Under the pieces are notes generated by a model that saw nothing but the letters and a program-made list of their open reading frames with translations, had not been told where the DNA came from and did not search any database. Position numbers and translations under genes: made by a program. A stretch of DNA of 64,000 nt, taken from positions 24,531 to 88,530 of the forward strand of contig BEXV01000068.1 of assembly GCA_003118195.1 (NCBI GenBank), written 5' to 3'. Below are positions 1 through 14,400 of this stretch, in pieces. The stretch comes from Hemicentrotus pulcherrimus (lineage: Eukaryota; Echinodermata; Echinoidea; Camarodonta; Strongylocentrotidae). Position 1 is the stretch's first letter. Each line of letters begins with the position of its first letter.

Positions 1-28
1 TCTCTCTCTCTCTCTCTCTTTCTCTTTC
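1..28. repeat. (CT)n microsatellite at the window edge
   Basis: Alternating TC from the first base, cut by the window edge. Confidence 0.95.
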
Positions 29-465
29 TGCATTCTCTCACCATAAATTACTTTGAAAATGATTAGAATGGAAACATAATTACTCGAATATTTAGTTACT
101 TTCTTTTTAATTCATCTCTGTTCTATCATTGATTTAACTCCTCGACAGTGAGATCGCTTATCTCTCATCATGCACCTAAAGATTGTTTTCCAACACATTT
201 TTATTTTTGTATTTCTACTTACTGGCTTCACTTAAATAACTTTAACTGACACCAAAGTGTAATTCTATAATCATTTAAATAATTATATATTATCACCTCA
301 GTCATTTACACATCATGTTTTTTTCTTCATTACTTTTAAATCATTTAGCTGCATTCTATCAAATTAGTCTTCCTTCAGATATTTGTATAAATATTCTTTT
401 TAAATCACAGCAACAATAAAAACATTTTTTCCTCACTGTCTCCATTTATGTTACTTTCTCTCCTC

Positions 466-715
466 TCTGTTTCTCTCTCTCTCTCTCTCTCTCTCTTTCT
501 GACAGTCTATCTCTCTCTCTCTCTTTTTCCCATCTCACTCACCATATCTCACTCTATATCTTTTCGCTTACTCACTCTCTCTCTCTCTCTTTCTTTCAAC
601 CCCTTCCTCTCTCTCTCTCTCTCTCTTACTCTCTCTCTCTATCTCTCTTTCTCTCTCTCTCTCTCTATCCCTCCCCCCTCTCTATCTCTCCCTCCCTCTC
701 TCCCTATCGCTCTGT
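466..715. repeat. Interrupted (CT)n tract, about 250 bp
   Basis: Long runs of CT with short interruptions. The open frame through it encodes only Leu/Ser repeats and is not a gene. Confidence 0.95.
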
Positions 716-2887
716 ATGGTGTTACCACTCAAAATATTTCGCAGAATAAGCTGTAACAAATTACTGACTGGTACTTAACATTATATATTTACATAAATTC
801 CACAGGGCTTCAGTTAACACGGTGAATTCACATGTATACTGGACGAGAGAAGATGGTTCGGAGAAGAATAAAAGAGAGAGATGAGAGAATAGATGAAAAA
901 AGGAGTGGGGCTAGCTATGAGACGGGCATGGATTGAATACCCTCATACATCTATTCGTTTTTGAGTAGGCAATTGTTCCGTAATCTCGGAGAATTCGTTA
1001 CTTTGAGGTGTTTGTTTTGGAGGGCTTCTCGGCAATTGTTGTGAAGTTAACCTTCAAAAAAAGAAGGAAAGGGCTTTTCTCCTATCTCCCATCTCCTTTC
1101 TCCCACTCTCTTGATCCTGTTTACAGTTAGCTAGCTTTTCGACACAAGCTGCTCAGCCCTCAATCCTCGCCAAAGGCATGACCAATTTTCCTCCGATGTC
1201 CAGGTATTTCTTAAGGTGTGACTTGATATAAATGCACATGCCCTAGAAATGGGTCATGACCCTATCCTGAATTTTGTTCGATATTACATAACAATAATTA
1301 GTAATCGCATTTGTAGCTAGATGTTGAACATGACACTCAAATCTTCAAAATAAATCCTTGTTTTTCAATAAACAAATCTTTTTTTTTTTGTAATTCCGAA
1401 AGGGTTGTAGACAATAAGAATTGTCATTATTCAGTAACATTGATACTGGGGTTCTATTGCTGAGATGCTAAAAAAAAAATGGCTGCGCTTTTTTCCTCAT
1501 GCATGCAAAAAGTAAACGTCTTAAATGAATTTCAATGTTTTACCCCGCCGAAGTATTGCGTATATGAAGGAGAAGGCCTGTAGATGTTTCTTTCTTGAGC
1601 CTACATTTTGCGCATAATTACACAAACATAATTATTGAAGAACTTTGTAGACACTGGCTCTATAAACGGTGAAATTTACGACATCATTTTTTAGAGCGAC
1701 ATGCTGAGAAAATAAAGCGAGAGGAAATGGCGTCGACGTTGCATGACATAGTCAATCTTTCTAGTTCACTTGTTTCTTTCTTTACACGCAGTTTTTGTTT
1801 TCTTCTCCTGATTTATTCTTGAACACGGCGTTTGTCCGACTTCGGAAGGATATTTTCTTTCCTGATTTAAGCATAATACTGTGACCACTGGTCAGAGGAG
1901 ACTGGAAACAACCAAACAAGAGGACCAAAATAAATACCAAGTTATAAGTTTTCGTTTGGGAAGACGCTATTTGATACAATACCAGATCTTGGTGTCGGGA
2001 AGCCATGAGAAGAACGCCAATCGGAACTTGTTGATTATAACAAGCGATTCACAATCACGCAAATGTTTTCATATCCTTTCTTCTTTGATTGAAAGTGACA
2101 AGAACTGTAAACAGCTTTTGTTAGAAAGAGAGAAGAACATTTCACCTCATTTATCTGGATTCGACTTCAAGAAGCAATAATAATGCAAAATGTTACTCTT
2201 CCTGCGATGATTAATTACATCATAGAATACTTCATGTATACCACTAGATTCTTGGAATGTTAATTTTCTTTTAAACACATACCATAAATCAAAATTTCAG
2301 TAGTTATCATTTGGTGGTGGATTTTATCTTCAACTATATCAAATAACCCAAAAAAGAAATTCAAGAGGGATTTTCAGGTTGGTTCTATTATCTAAAATCG
2401 GCTTGTTATATGCCTTACTTTGCTTATAAGTACTAATACACATCTCCTACCGAATTTTTGTTTGACAGATATAATTTATTTGCAGTCTTGAACATTCAGA
2501 GCTAGTTCCCTTAAGTTCTATGAGAGTTTACTCTTCCGTCAGATTACTTTTTAATGAGAGATTGGATACTTTAACAGCAAGCTTATCATATAATGTAGAA
2601 CAAAATAATATAAAAACTTATAGGTTAAATGGTATTTTACCTCTTACAGTATGATGTAGTAAAATTAACCCGATTAGTCAACATCTTATATAGATAGCAC
2701 GATCGCCTACATCGTAATACGTCACTTAATAATCTAGGTATAGATGGTTTGATGGTTTGTTTATACATAACTGCAAAGAAATCATGTAAATGCTTGTGAG
2801 TTACCAGCAAAGGGACCGAAGGATTTAAGTCCTCTCCGAAGGACTTGTGGTTATGAGACTTAATGACTTACCAAAGGGCATTAGCGC
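716..2887. other. No gene seen
   Basis: AT-rich sequence with short frames on both strands (for example 1782-2180), none resembling a protein and with no splice signals that would join them. Confidence 0.6.
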
Positions 2888-2950
2888 ATCGACTTGGTTT
2901 CGAACCCAGGATTCCATGATTACGAAACCATTGTTCTGACACTAGATATA
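2888..2950 (-). repeat. Possible tRNA-derived SINE fragment
   Basis: Minus-strand CTGGGTTCGAAACC (box B at plus 2896-2906) is present, with no convincing box A. Probably a degraded copy of the same kind of element as at 4.4 and 9.5 kb. Confidence 0.28.
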
Positions 2951-4382
2951 ACCTGTGTGTAAGAAGATAAGGGTTATTTGTGTCAAATAGTTAAACCATC
3001 GAGAAAAAATACTGGATTATGAAAGTTGTGTAAAGTTTATTGATTTTATGCACACAAGTGCATCCCATAATACACAAGTGACCAGTATTATTTTCAAATT
3101 GGGGAACACGCGCTATTCAGGAAGCACCTCCATTTCGTCGGGAGACATAGCTCAAAAATAGAATAAGTGACACCTCTGCATTGTTAACAAGATTTGTGAA
3201 TATTTGGGGTCATTAATTTTGTATTATACTAATTCCGAACTGGTCTTTTGGGTAACGAAGCAGTGCAAGAAGATGTATGATCAGACATACATGATCATGT
3301 AGATCGGATGAGGAGAGGAGGAGAAGAGGAGAGGTGGAGAAAAGGAGAGGAGAAGAGGATGATAGGGGAGGGTGTGGTCCAGGGTACTGTGTGGGTTCAG
3401 TACGCACCACCTTTTCCCCCGAATGTAATGGTCAGTTCAGACGCCGAAAGCGCCAGTGGTCCATGGATAAGAATGAGTTTAGAATGTAGATGACGCCCGC
3501 ACCTACACATGAGAAGATAGGTAGATGGCTTCGGCGCCTTCAAAGAAGTGTGTTTCCTCTCAAAGGTTAGATCCAATTTGTGTATTAACAGGGTAATTAC
3601 TTATGTATTTTACTCACTGTCACTCAAGCTCATTCAAGTGATTGTCAAGGAAAAGAGGTGTTTTACAGGGTATCATATAAAATCTATGTAGATCCTCATC
3701 ATTAATGATTGGAGGATTGTTGGTCACGCGATATTCAATAAATAATATATTGAACGCCTTCGTCATTGACCGTGTATTTTTGGTTATATTCGCCGTGCAT
3801 TTTTGGTTAATTGCGACCCATATCGTTTGCCGTAGTTGTGACGTTGCACTGCAGCACAACCTCCGACACATACATTCACAAGGAGGTGACCAAGGTCATC
3901 ATGGCGGCCGGTATAAACAATTATTTTGTGCTGATAAAGAACGATGAACTTGCGGAATTAATTGATTTATAGCAGACCTTTTAAACACCAAAACAAAATT
4001 CTAATATGCCGTCAGTCGTCTGAAAGCGTCCGCGAAGTGTACCGGTACAACATTGACAGCAGTAGAATCTTTAGATGTTAAATAAAACAAATAATGAATG
4101 TTTTTCATATGTCAATAGTGCGAATATTTTCATTCGTTGAAAGATTAAAGTTCCATTTAACTCATTAGCATTCATTATTTGAATTATTTAGTATTATCCC
4201 AGTCATTCGATTAAATTACGAGTACAACATACTGCCCACTGCAGAGGGAATGCATTGCAACGAGCCATCATGTTACAGGCGCGCATCGCTAATCCAGTCG
4301 CAATAGTGCTCGCATCCTACAGGCACCCATTTAACACCTAATGGAACAATGGAGGTAAATATCCTGCTTACTGACATAAGGG

Positions 4383-4445
4383 ATAGACATGGGTTCGAAC
4401 CCACGACCTTTTGCATCCCCGGTCAACTCAACTTCGTCTCTTCTA
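4383..4445 (-). repeat. tRNA-derived SINE head or tRNA pseudogene
   Basis: Minus-strand GTGGGTTCGAACCCAT forms a T-arm with exact box B (plus 4391-4401). The upstream part matches box A only weakly. A working tRNA is unlikely. Confidence 0.4.
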
Positions 4446-5511
4446 AATGAGTGTGGGGTACTTAAGATAAATAAGTGCATTCAGCACTATTTACCATTTC
4501 GTAATGTTCCTTCAAACAACTTCAATCAGTAAAGGCAATACTCGATTTTTTCAAAGACTCGTGTTTAATGAAAGCATGACAACGTGCCCACAATGTTTCA
4601 ACCGCAAAGTTGGCGAAGAAATTTAGGGTCGTGAGAAATATGTAAGGTTTCAAGATAAGTTCCACTCAAAACTTTGATTTAAAAACCTGTAAATTCATTT
4701 AACAGACACCTCGCACAACTCTTGTCGATAATAGATGACTCGTGCAGGTGCACATCTCTAGTTAATAGTTCCTTGAGGTATCACAGTCCAAATACCTTCC
4801 TTACAACCAAACACGTCATTAAAGGATCATAAGAGAGGTAGAGAGCCAAGGAGAAGAACCAAAAGAAGCCATAGAAACTATTCCAGTCCCACTCTCCGGC
4901 GAGAAAAGAAGAAGAAGAAGAAAAAAAAAAGATCAGAATTTTTGTTCGTCTCCCTTTATCTGTGACAGCGTCGGTCCAGTGGTGTGACATAGGAGGTAAC
5001 ATTAGTCCGAATTTCTGGCCTTTCATTCTCGGGGCTTCACCGGGGAGATCGGTGGCTACTAGCCATTCCATCTAACAAAAGCCATCATTTATTGTGCAAA
5101 AGACGACAGCGAGAGAAAAAAGAAGAAGGATGTCACACCAGCTTTCTGTCACTTCTCTTCTCCACGCTATGAGAGGACGTGTAAAAAAAAATATTCTGAA
5201 TTTCCAAATACCGATATTTTCTCCTATCCGGAAAAGCTGTAAATATCGAATATAACTAGCAACATGCAAAAAGTTAGATTGCAGTACATGAGTTTTGAGG
5301 CCTCTATATTTCATTCATTCATACAGCTAATTACTTTGTGAGGCACTTCAAGAAAACGTTGGTCTCATGGGCTGTCAGTCTTGTGTTCCATCGGTCTCGT
5401 ACGCCAGTCTCATGTTCCATCGCTCTGGTTGCCCGTAGGGCTCGTTTAAGTAGCCCACACTCACAAAAGTATGATTCATGCAGAGATTTAAAGCAAGTGC
5501 ACGGGGACTGG

Positions 5512-5515
<4 letters not shown>

Positions 5516-5546
<31 letters not shown>
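5516..5546. repeat. (AT)n microsatellite
   Basis: About fifteen uninterrupted AT units. Confidence 0.95.
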
Positions 5547-5547
<1 letters not shown>

Positions 5548-7855
5548 CACCACGCAACTCCAGAAAAATATGGGAGGCTTTAAAAAAACGCATCTTAAAC
5601 TTACTAATCAGATTTCCTACGATTCCGTTTCGAAACCATAGCTTAGAATCGCATCCCGCATAAAATATTATCACACAATTACTGAATGAATCTGACAAAC
5701 TTGTGGCAGAAAAAGTCGCCCTATTGCTAACGGCTGGACTATCTTAACGAACCGTTTACTGTCATATGAAGGGAATTATTCTCCATTTTAAGACTAACTC
5801 AAAATTTATTCTTATAAGTCAGAAGATGAAAACGGAGGGTCATTCACTTCTCTCAAAATTGGTTAATTGTTTATTCATTCCCACCAATGGGGCAGAGAAG
5901 GATAATGACCTATAGCGATCCATAATTATATCTGATAAATATTTTTTAAATTGTTATTATTATTATTGTTATTTCTATCAGGCATTTTTTGCTTTGAACA
6001 AAATTGAGCTGAAAGCGTAATTTATTTGCCTCTATTTCTGTTTAGGAATATTGCACTTTTCTTTAAGAGGTATGCATATTATTTTGGTGGTACCCATTCA
6101 GACCCTTAATTCAATACAAAATATACGAGTAATAATTTTCTTTATTCTGATGTGAAAGTATTTGATAAAATAAAAATGCTAAATGACAAATGCTTTCCAT
6201 GACATTCTCTCAAATTAAAAAGAAAAACAAAAGAGAGGCAGTTTGCTGTTGGGCACTAATAATATTTACATCGATTATGATGGTTAAAAAAGAAAAAAAA
6301 AACTGTCAAACCCAGAGCAGAATCAACGGTTTGTTCAAATATCAAGACAACTTATATCAAAATTTGATTGCACCACTCAACAAAACTATTAAAGCATCCA
6401 AACATTGGCAACGAAATCGAACGATCTTTTGTCTTCATTTGGAGAATGAGATTAAGCCACAAATTTACGCTTAGTGAAGAGGAAACAATTATGCAGTCCA
6501 TGTAATACTTCTGATCTGATTATACTTCTGTGGTCATTATTTTTCAATCTGTAAACCCGCAGAAGTAAGTGAAATAATAAAATGAGGATGTGAATGGAAA
6601 TCATCAGGGGGTACCATAGATCCGATCTAATTTAACTATCGGTTCCTTTCATCCTTTCCGCACTTGAGGCTCAGCTTTGATATCAAATTGTCAACAGGTT
6701 TCTCTAATCCATGACCTTCATTATCTTGTAGGAGCAGCATTTTTTTTATGAGAAGTGGAAAGTGAGACAATTAAAAGTAATGATGTTGTACTTTCGAGCC
6801 AAGGAGACAACCGAACACAATAAACAAGTAAATACAACATGATGTTTCGTTTGAACATAATCACATACTTCAATGTGGGCCCCAGGGGTTCACGTGGTAT
6901 TTTTTAAAGGATAGATAAGTAAAATAAAATAAAGAAAAGACATGGTAAAACAATCTGGAGCTTTCATTGTTCATTTATGAATAAAATTACGATTGCGACC
7001 GACGCTATACTGCCTGAAAATAACTGGCTTCACAAGGCAGAACACATAAATTATATTACAAATCATAATTTTATTGATCTGTTTCTGTATCTTCTTTTCG
7101 AACATTCATTTTCATTACAATTTCAAACCTATACAGCAATACAAGAATAGAATCATTTGATAATAGTCATTACTCGATATAGTAGAGTTGCTGTGTAAGG
7201 GTGCTGCGTAAGCATAAAGCTCGGTGTGCTTGCAGCCAGCCCACAGTTTTACCGTTCATAAAGAAATGTGTGACTTGCACATGCGAACTAGATAGAAAGA
7301 TCTTGAACACCCTTTAACTTTATGATTGATACGCCACTGCTAAAAGGTATTTTTTCTTCAAAGTCTCTTTTGCAGAAAGTACCTGCTCTCTCTAAAAAAA
7401 CTTTATTGATGTCACTATGAATATTTCACAATCTGTTCTCTCTATCCCCTACACCCCTCCATCACTTGTAGGCTAGCCATGTGTCCTTCCTACCATCTTT
7501 CATGTTCCAGCAATCATCTCTTGATTAAACTCATACTCTTTTCTTCTTATCCTTCGCTCAATTTTCGATATCATTTCCCTTTCCCCTGACAGCAGACAAA
7601 ATTTCCTCAATAAAAATTAAAAGCAATCTTGGTTTACAAGATAATTTTGTTAAAGTCCTGACCATTACTTGGTTTTCCAGAAGCCTTCTTTCATTATCAC
7701 ATTAGTGCCTTCAATTTTTCAACAGTATAGGCATGCTTTTATTGGTATCATAAAGTGCGCCAATTTTGCTTTTAGCTTTCACTACCACAGTTTTGTAGAA
7801 ATGTCCTTAAATACGAGCACAATACAATAGAATGGTATGAATGACAAATGATTAT

Positions 7856-7877
7856 GTCTCTCTCTCGATCTCTCTCA
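7856..7877. repeat. Short (CT)n tract
   Basis: Alternating TC with one GA interruption. Another short CT-rich stretch follows at about 7974-8030. Confidence 0.8.
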
Positions 7878-8516
7878 TTTAACATACTTTCGCATTCTTC
7901 GTGAGATATCCGTCAACCTGGCTCTCTGGTAAAATGCTCCCAAATCAATATAATTTGTTTGTGTGCACCCATCATTCTCTCACTTCCTCTCTCTCTCTCC
8001 CTCTTTCCCTTTCTCTCTATCTTTCTTATTTTCTGCATTCCATCTACACCCAAACTCTTTATCACAACCCAATTCACTGAATTTCATATACAATTTCGTA
8101 GTAAAGTCGATATTTAAGTTTGACCCAGCACTCCTTCTATTTTGTCTTCATATGTGCCTCATTTTATCTACATTTAAAATCACTTTTTATTAAGACTCTC
8201 ACTTGAAACAGGAAAGCGTGCTGCCTCCACTCCCAGCATTTGTGACCACACCCTTCGTAAACCCTTGCACTTCAAACTTTACGTAGTACTATTTTGTAAC
8301 TTCAGTCATAATGTATGTAGGACCCATGCAATATTTCATACTCTTGCATAATGTATAGATACAACTATTAAAACAGAAGCAAAGGGTGACTTTGTTCTGA
8401 TTTTTTTTTTATGGATTGGAACTGATTGTCTGATAAAAAGCATAGTAATCAGAGTGGTATCAAGAAGGACTACAAACATTACCACCCTTTCATGCATTTC
8501 CTCTTGTTTTTCCCTC

Positions 8517-8546
8517 TGTCTCTTTCTGTCTGTCTGTCTGTCTGTG
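8517..8546. repeat. (CTGT)n microsatellite
   Basis: About five CTGT units within a wider pyrimidine-rich stretch. Confidence 0.85.
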
Positions 8547-9499
8547 CCTCTCTCAATCCTATCTTTCTCTGTCTACATGTATGTCTTGCACTCTGAACCT
8601 CTCTCCCCCCTTTTTTCTTCTTTCTCTCCCTCTCCCCTCCACAAACGCCCTGCCACACATATGTCCCTGGAACTTGAAATTTACAATCACCTCTAAAACA
8701 TTTTAGTAATGTGGCCTCAGTCTAAGAACAATTTCCATTCTGTTGAAGTTTTATTTTCCGTAAAATTGGGATGGGCATATTAAGAGACGATTATCCCCAC
8801 CCCTCCCATTCTCTTCGTGCAATTTGGTCTAATGAAGTGGTTTCGATTCGCAATAATGTTGTCATTGAAGACGAGAATGGAAGCAAAGTTTATTCCAAGA
8901 TCCATTTAGGGCTACCATGATTCAAATTATACCACAGGTGCAATGACAACATTCAGAATTAAAAGAATAAACCACCCTCGAATAGAAATAACAAGAAAAC
9001 AATGTCGTACTAATCACCGTAAAGGAACAATCTCACTTTTCTTGGAAATAATGTAGAACCATTGTAAATATGAAAGTTTTATGTGGATAAGAATTTTGTC
9101 AGTTAAGACTTCAGTATTTGGTATGCTTTTAATTCAGACGAATGTGATTCAAATGAATCATTAATTATTATTACGTTTTTGGTGTCACGTGTGCCTGGGA
9201 GGTGAAAAGCGAAATGAATCACTGTAACCATGGACCATGCGGTAACCCTCGGGTCTCTCCTCCCGGTATAACTGGTTAGGGGTTTGCAGGTGGACCACTA
9301 CATCGGAGTTTCGATCCTTCTCTTATAATAATAGCGCAGTGGGTTCTTAACGTACGAAGGCGGTGACTCTCCTCTACACCTTGCCTCTGTTCAACGTCCT
9401 ATCTGAGGGACGAAGTGTTTTCCACTTAACATAGCCTGCGTCTATTAGACATGGGGGGGGGGGGGCACGTTAACACACAACGCAGGATTCAGTCATCCG

Positions 9500-9568
9500 C
9501 CTTGGTTGGATTCGAACCCATGATCTTTGGTTCGACAGACAGACGCTTTACCGAACTCGCCTCCTATA
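9500..9568 (-). repeat. tRNA-derived SINE head
   Basis: On the minus strand, box B is the exact consensus GGTTCGAATCC (plus 9508-9518) and a box A-like GAGTTCGGTAAAGC lies at plus 9545-9558. The cloverleaf is incomplete. A poly-G run (about 9451-9465) and further GC-rich sequence lie on the far side, which may belong to the element. Confidence 0.5.
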
Positions 9569-11260
9569 TATCCATGTCTGATAGTATTCCAACCCATTAA
9601 CACAAATCCGTGTTGTTACACAATCTTAACACTTGAACTATCTTACTGTAATTAGTTTGCTACTTAAATAATGGTTTGTGTTCGACTGCACTGTTAGCTC
9701 ATATTAGATCAAACATCTATCATTGACCTAAGACAATGATTATCAATTACAATAATACATATCGACGATTAAGAAAACCGTTATTTTACCTTTAATGTTT
9801 GTCCATGGTTTAGGGGTTCATTTCACATAAATCAGGAGGTAATAGAACTCATGTATCAGCTAATTGTTTCAATCGTTTAATGGCATCTTGCACAAACAAT
9901 TCGAAGTATACGGGCGAAGATTTCCCACCAAGACAAACACATAACATCATGGTCATTGCAGAGTAAACATACATTCCTAAGGGATGATCAGCAATGATTT
10001 AATGCCAACTTATAATTGTTTCGACATCCCTTAGATTAAAATGACATGCGTGTTTGAGAATAGGGACAGCAGTAGCTGACCTTTTGGAGAGAAAAAAAAA
10101 GGCGCGTAGATTCAATCTTTAGTCTCTTGTCATCTGTTTTTGCATGTTTTGCAAAGACTAGGTGAGACAAAAACAAAAAAGAAAAGAAAACAGGCGGGCA
10201 AAAGAGGTTACACGATAATTATTTCAATGGAGCTCACTAACATTTGACTTTTAAAAGGAAATGGATCTATAATCAAACCACGTGCTTAAATCTGACAGAG
10301 AAATTCAATGAAATGTGTGTTGATTCACTTCTATTTCAGGAGCCTTAATCCTATAAGCTTTGAATCATACCTTTAATCGAAAAAGTTTCAAATAGCAATT
10401 AGCATGCATACCAAACCGATGAACTCTGATAAACAGGTCTTTTGCAGAAGCACAATGCTAAGTGTCTGTCTTTTAACTCCACATTATAATCATGCAAGGT
10501 TCTATGGTAAGCACGACAGTCATGATGAATACAAAAACTATAATGACGTTAAATTTCGATTTGTTATTTATGCGTGTTCATGTTCACCTTATAATTGATA
10601 ATAATATACTCATTCCTTTGACTGCAATCTAAGTTATTAACAACATACATGTATACCTGTTTAAACCGTCCCCGTGCGAAGATTCAGGGATTACCACCAC
10701 AATTCTTGATACCAACAACTTACCATCTTGTGATCTAATTTATACACCCCCGCCTCACCGCCTGCTCCCCCTTGATGTACATCCTCTTTGCCACCAGAAG
10801 GTCTTTATTGAAACACTGCACTAATGGCCCATCTCTGTTACCTCTGCACCGCAGACGACAATTAGCACCTTTTTCAAAAAGCGAGTCTCCCATAATGGCG
10901 CCAAACTCGAAGAAGGCGCCGTTACGCAATCGCGAATCTGAATGTAGTCCAACTTTCGATTCTCTTTCCAAACCTAGTCCATAGTAAGGTGAGAAGCTTG
11001 AGTTCTTATTTGATGCCTTGCTAAAATATGTTTTGTATTCCAACAGTGCTGCTATTGCAGGGGGTCAGAAAAAACACTTATCGGAAAAATGTATCTTTGA
11101 CCATATTCTCGGAAACTTATACGATGACATGGTTAACGTTGATACAATTCACTAGATTTGAGCAACATTTGCTGCCACTATGACTGTATGACTGACTTGT
11201 TGACTATTAACATTACATTAATTATAACGCGTTTTCCTGTTCGTCTCAATGATCTCGTTT

Positions 11261-11425
11261 AATAAATCCTCATCTTTATCTCCATGTTGCTGCTTTAGTT
11301 TGTTTCTTTCACATTCCGATAAATTATTCCAGACTTTTAATAAATCCTTATCTTTATCTCCATGTTGCTGCTTTAGTTTGTTTCTTTCACATTCCGATAA
11401 ATTATTCCAGACTTTTGATAAATCC
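11261..11425. repeat. Tandem duplication, 78-bp unit, about 2.1 copies
   Basis: The unit beginning AATAAATCCTCATCTTTATC at 11261 is repeated from 11339 with only one or two base changes, and a third partial copy starts at 11417. The period is a multiple of three, so an open frame runs through it, but the peptide (26-residue repeat) looks like noise. Confidence 0.9.
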
Positions 11426-14400
11426 GAATAACCCCAAAAAGTTTAAACTTACGTTATTGCCAAAAATTATGTTTAATTAATGTAAAATTATAGAGAAGAT
11501 ATCTGAAGTCATGAAACTATTAACGAAAAATCGTACTTGGAGAAATTTAATGATATAAATTTATTTAAACACACTAATTAATGAAAAAGTGATTCGATAA
11601 CAACATACATTATCTAATTTTTAACCCTTTATCTAAAACAAGACAATTACTGATTTTGTAGATTTATAGTACAGATAACTTTCTACTTAAATAAACAAAA
11701 ACGAAAAATTGCTGACAGTTACCTAAACGGTCAAGATTACAGTCATCTTGATTATGTACAATCCTAACAAAGAGCCTGTGCATCAACGCAACAATAACAT
11801 ATATGTATATATTAATTGGACACGACATCCAAATAATGTTTACAAGTTTGAGATACATCTAATTTCGAGAGGACCTTCTCGTGCGGAAACAATTGGCCAA
11901 GGAGGCTTAGAGATATCGGTCAATAGAATATAGTTTTTAATTGATTGATTATATCAACCATCAATTATCAGTAATTAAGTGATAGACGGATACCTTAATT
12001 CCTTGGCTATCATGGCGGATTGAATACGAGACGGTCCTATAAACGTCAACTCACTGCTTGTTATTCTCTTTGACTTTTGTTGTTGTTGTTGTTGGTTAGT
12101 ATTTTATGGTAATAAGTCAAGTTGGACAATTATCACCAACAATTAAAAAAGAAAAAAAAGCATATGTTATAATACAACTGACTCCTCTCTTGTTTTTGTT
12201 TTTTGGTAGTTATTTTATTCTTCTTTTAAATAATCATTCTATATTTCGTTTAAAGATAAAATAGTATCGTGTCATTTGACCGAGTCCTGTCGGTTCTAAA
12301 AGGGCACTGTCTTGACAAATCCGCTCGTATTTTGTACGAAGGTTTCTCGGGAACAAGTTTCCTGAGTCTCTCTGGTGCAGACAGGGGCTCCCTTTGGGAT
12401 ACCCCAATATCTTGAAATTCTTAAGAAAAGGAATAACCAAATCAAAGATTTGTTCCTTTGTTTTATCTATCTAGGACAGGCCTGATCTAGGAGAAAAAAG
12501 GGTCACTCATTTGTTTCGATAAAGATAAAAAAAAAGTTAAACAGTTCGCATTGAAAGATCACCCACTTGTTAACAGTGCGGAATATTTTTGTTTTTGTTG
12601 CCGCCGCATTGGACGACGTGGAAAAATTATTTGTCGGATTATACATTTTTAACGTTTCTCTCCTTTCCCTTGGACTTGGTGATTTTTTCAATTATTTTCT
12701 TTCTTTCTTTTCCAACTTCCCTTTTCCAACGTTCCCAGAAAACATATGTTTATGAAATAATTCTGATAACCATATGTTCATTATGCTGTATTTTTTGCAA
12801 GATGTTGTTATGCTATGCATTTCTGCAATAGCGATAAAAAAAATTTGACGTTGAACATATTGCTCTCGTATAAAACCAGTCTCGTTCTGATGATAACTTT
12901 TTTCTTAATTTCTAATAATAAATTTCAAACTCCTTACTCAATATAGTATTTACATTGTAACGCACCTCCACTGCCAGTTAAAAAGTTTAAGCTAGAGTAA
13001 CCCATGGTCTCACCAAATCTCTCCACGCCATCAATCAACTGTCGCTAATCACACGGTTTAATTTCATTGTTGTTGTTTGTTATTTGGAAGTGGTTGGCAT
13101 CACCTTGTCAATAAAGACCGGTAATGGTATATCGACTATACTCTTACGTAACTCAACACCTCAAGGATCAATGTCAATGTTATGTTACAAGTTCACTGTC
13201 ACTTGACTCTGTACTCGTTAAAGGTCATGCACCCTTTGGTCCACTAAAAAAAAAAATCGAATTTGTGATTGTATAAACAGGAAATAATAAAGAATAAACC
13301 AGTCGAGGCAGACTTAATTATTTCAAAATACGGACCAGTGAAAGTACTGGAAAATTCAAACGACAAGTAAGAGTTATAGTCTTTTGAAAGTCAGGATCAT
13401 CATGATGAGGGAATTTAATTGGCGATTCAGTCAATTGAAGGTGATACCAAAATGGAAGAATTTTAAATTTGTCGTGTGCCGAAAGTACCAAACATATAAT
13501 TTTCCGTTTCTTTACAAAAATATTATTTTATGTCACATGCCCTTTCGCAAAGTCGATGGACTGTAGCATTAAGTAAGTTTAAACCCTTCTTTTTATCAGA
13601 AGAGATAAAAAAAAAAATTTCCTGTGATAAGAGACGGTTATATCACAATTTTGAATACGTACGAAGTATAATATACGTAATTAACAGAATATAAAGAGTG
13701 ATTGTCGGGGAGGGGAGGTTACCAATTTGACAACAATATTATCATCTCATCACAAGACAAAAAAGAACAATCTCTCATCCAAGCGTGAAACGCAATGATT
13801 TCCGACAGAAAATTAACTACTTGTGAGTGATGTTTTTGTTGATAAAGATCCATTTCGTGCAATCTAACAACCGTTTTTTGACCTCCAGTATGCTGGTCAC
13901 GTGATATCAGACAGTAATGATCCATTAAATTGTTGTGCTTACGGAAAGACACCTGCATACATGTTTACCGTGAACAAAATTTAAAAAGGAGGTTGAGTTC
14001 TGGGGAGAGGTGAAAAATAATTTGTGAGAGTTTTCATTTTTATTATGCAAGTGTGGAAGAACATCAGAAAAAAAAATGTTCTCTGAAAATGAGGCCCAAA
14101 CTTTTTGCGACATGTTTATGTAGTACCATATACATCTTTCTGTGTATAGTGCTTGTTACTTTCACGATGGAATCGCATGACCAGAACTCAACTTTATCGT
14201 TTAACGGTCCTGAATAAGATCAGCCCGCTAACGCACCCGATGAATTTTCAATATTTCGTTATGCAGAGAATAAATCACGTCACGAAAAATATAAATGAAA
14301 ACCAAATAAGAAACCGAAATCGAGTGTTGACATCGATTGCTAAACAGACCAATTATAAAGTAAATAGAGAAGCTTTCATCAATCATTAAACAAATCTCTT

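Larger units (their letters stand above)
2951..9499. other. Non-coding stretch with scattered small repeats
   Basis: Apart from the SINE head at 4.4 kb and short microsatellites, the only visible features are purine-rich patches (about 3308-3370, 4900-4935). I see no exon that I can support. A second, plus-strand tRNA-like patch at about 9268-9312 (GTTTCGATCC) is too weak to call. Confidence 0.5.

Noticed and set aside
10735..11043. 102-codon minus-strand frame in a GC-richer patch
   Set aside because: An overlapping plus-strand frame is equally open, the peptide matches no family I know, and no splice partner is visible.
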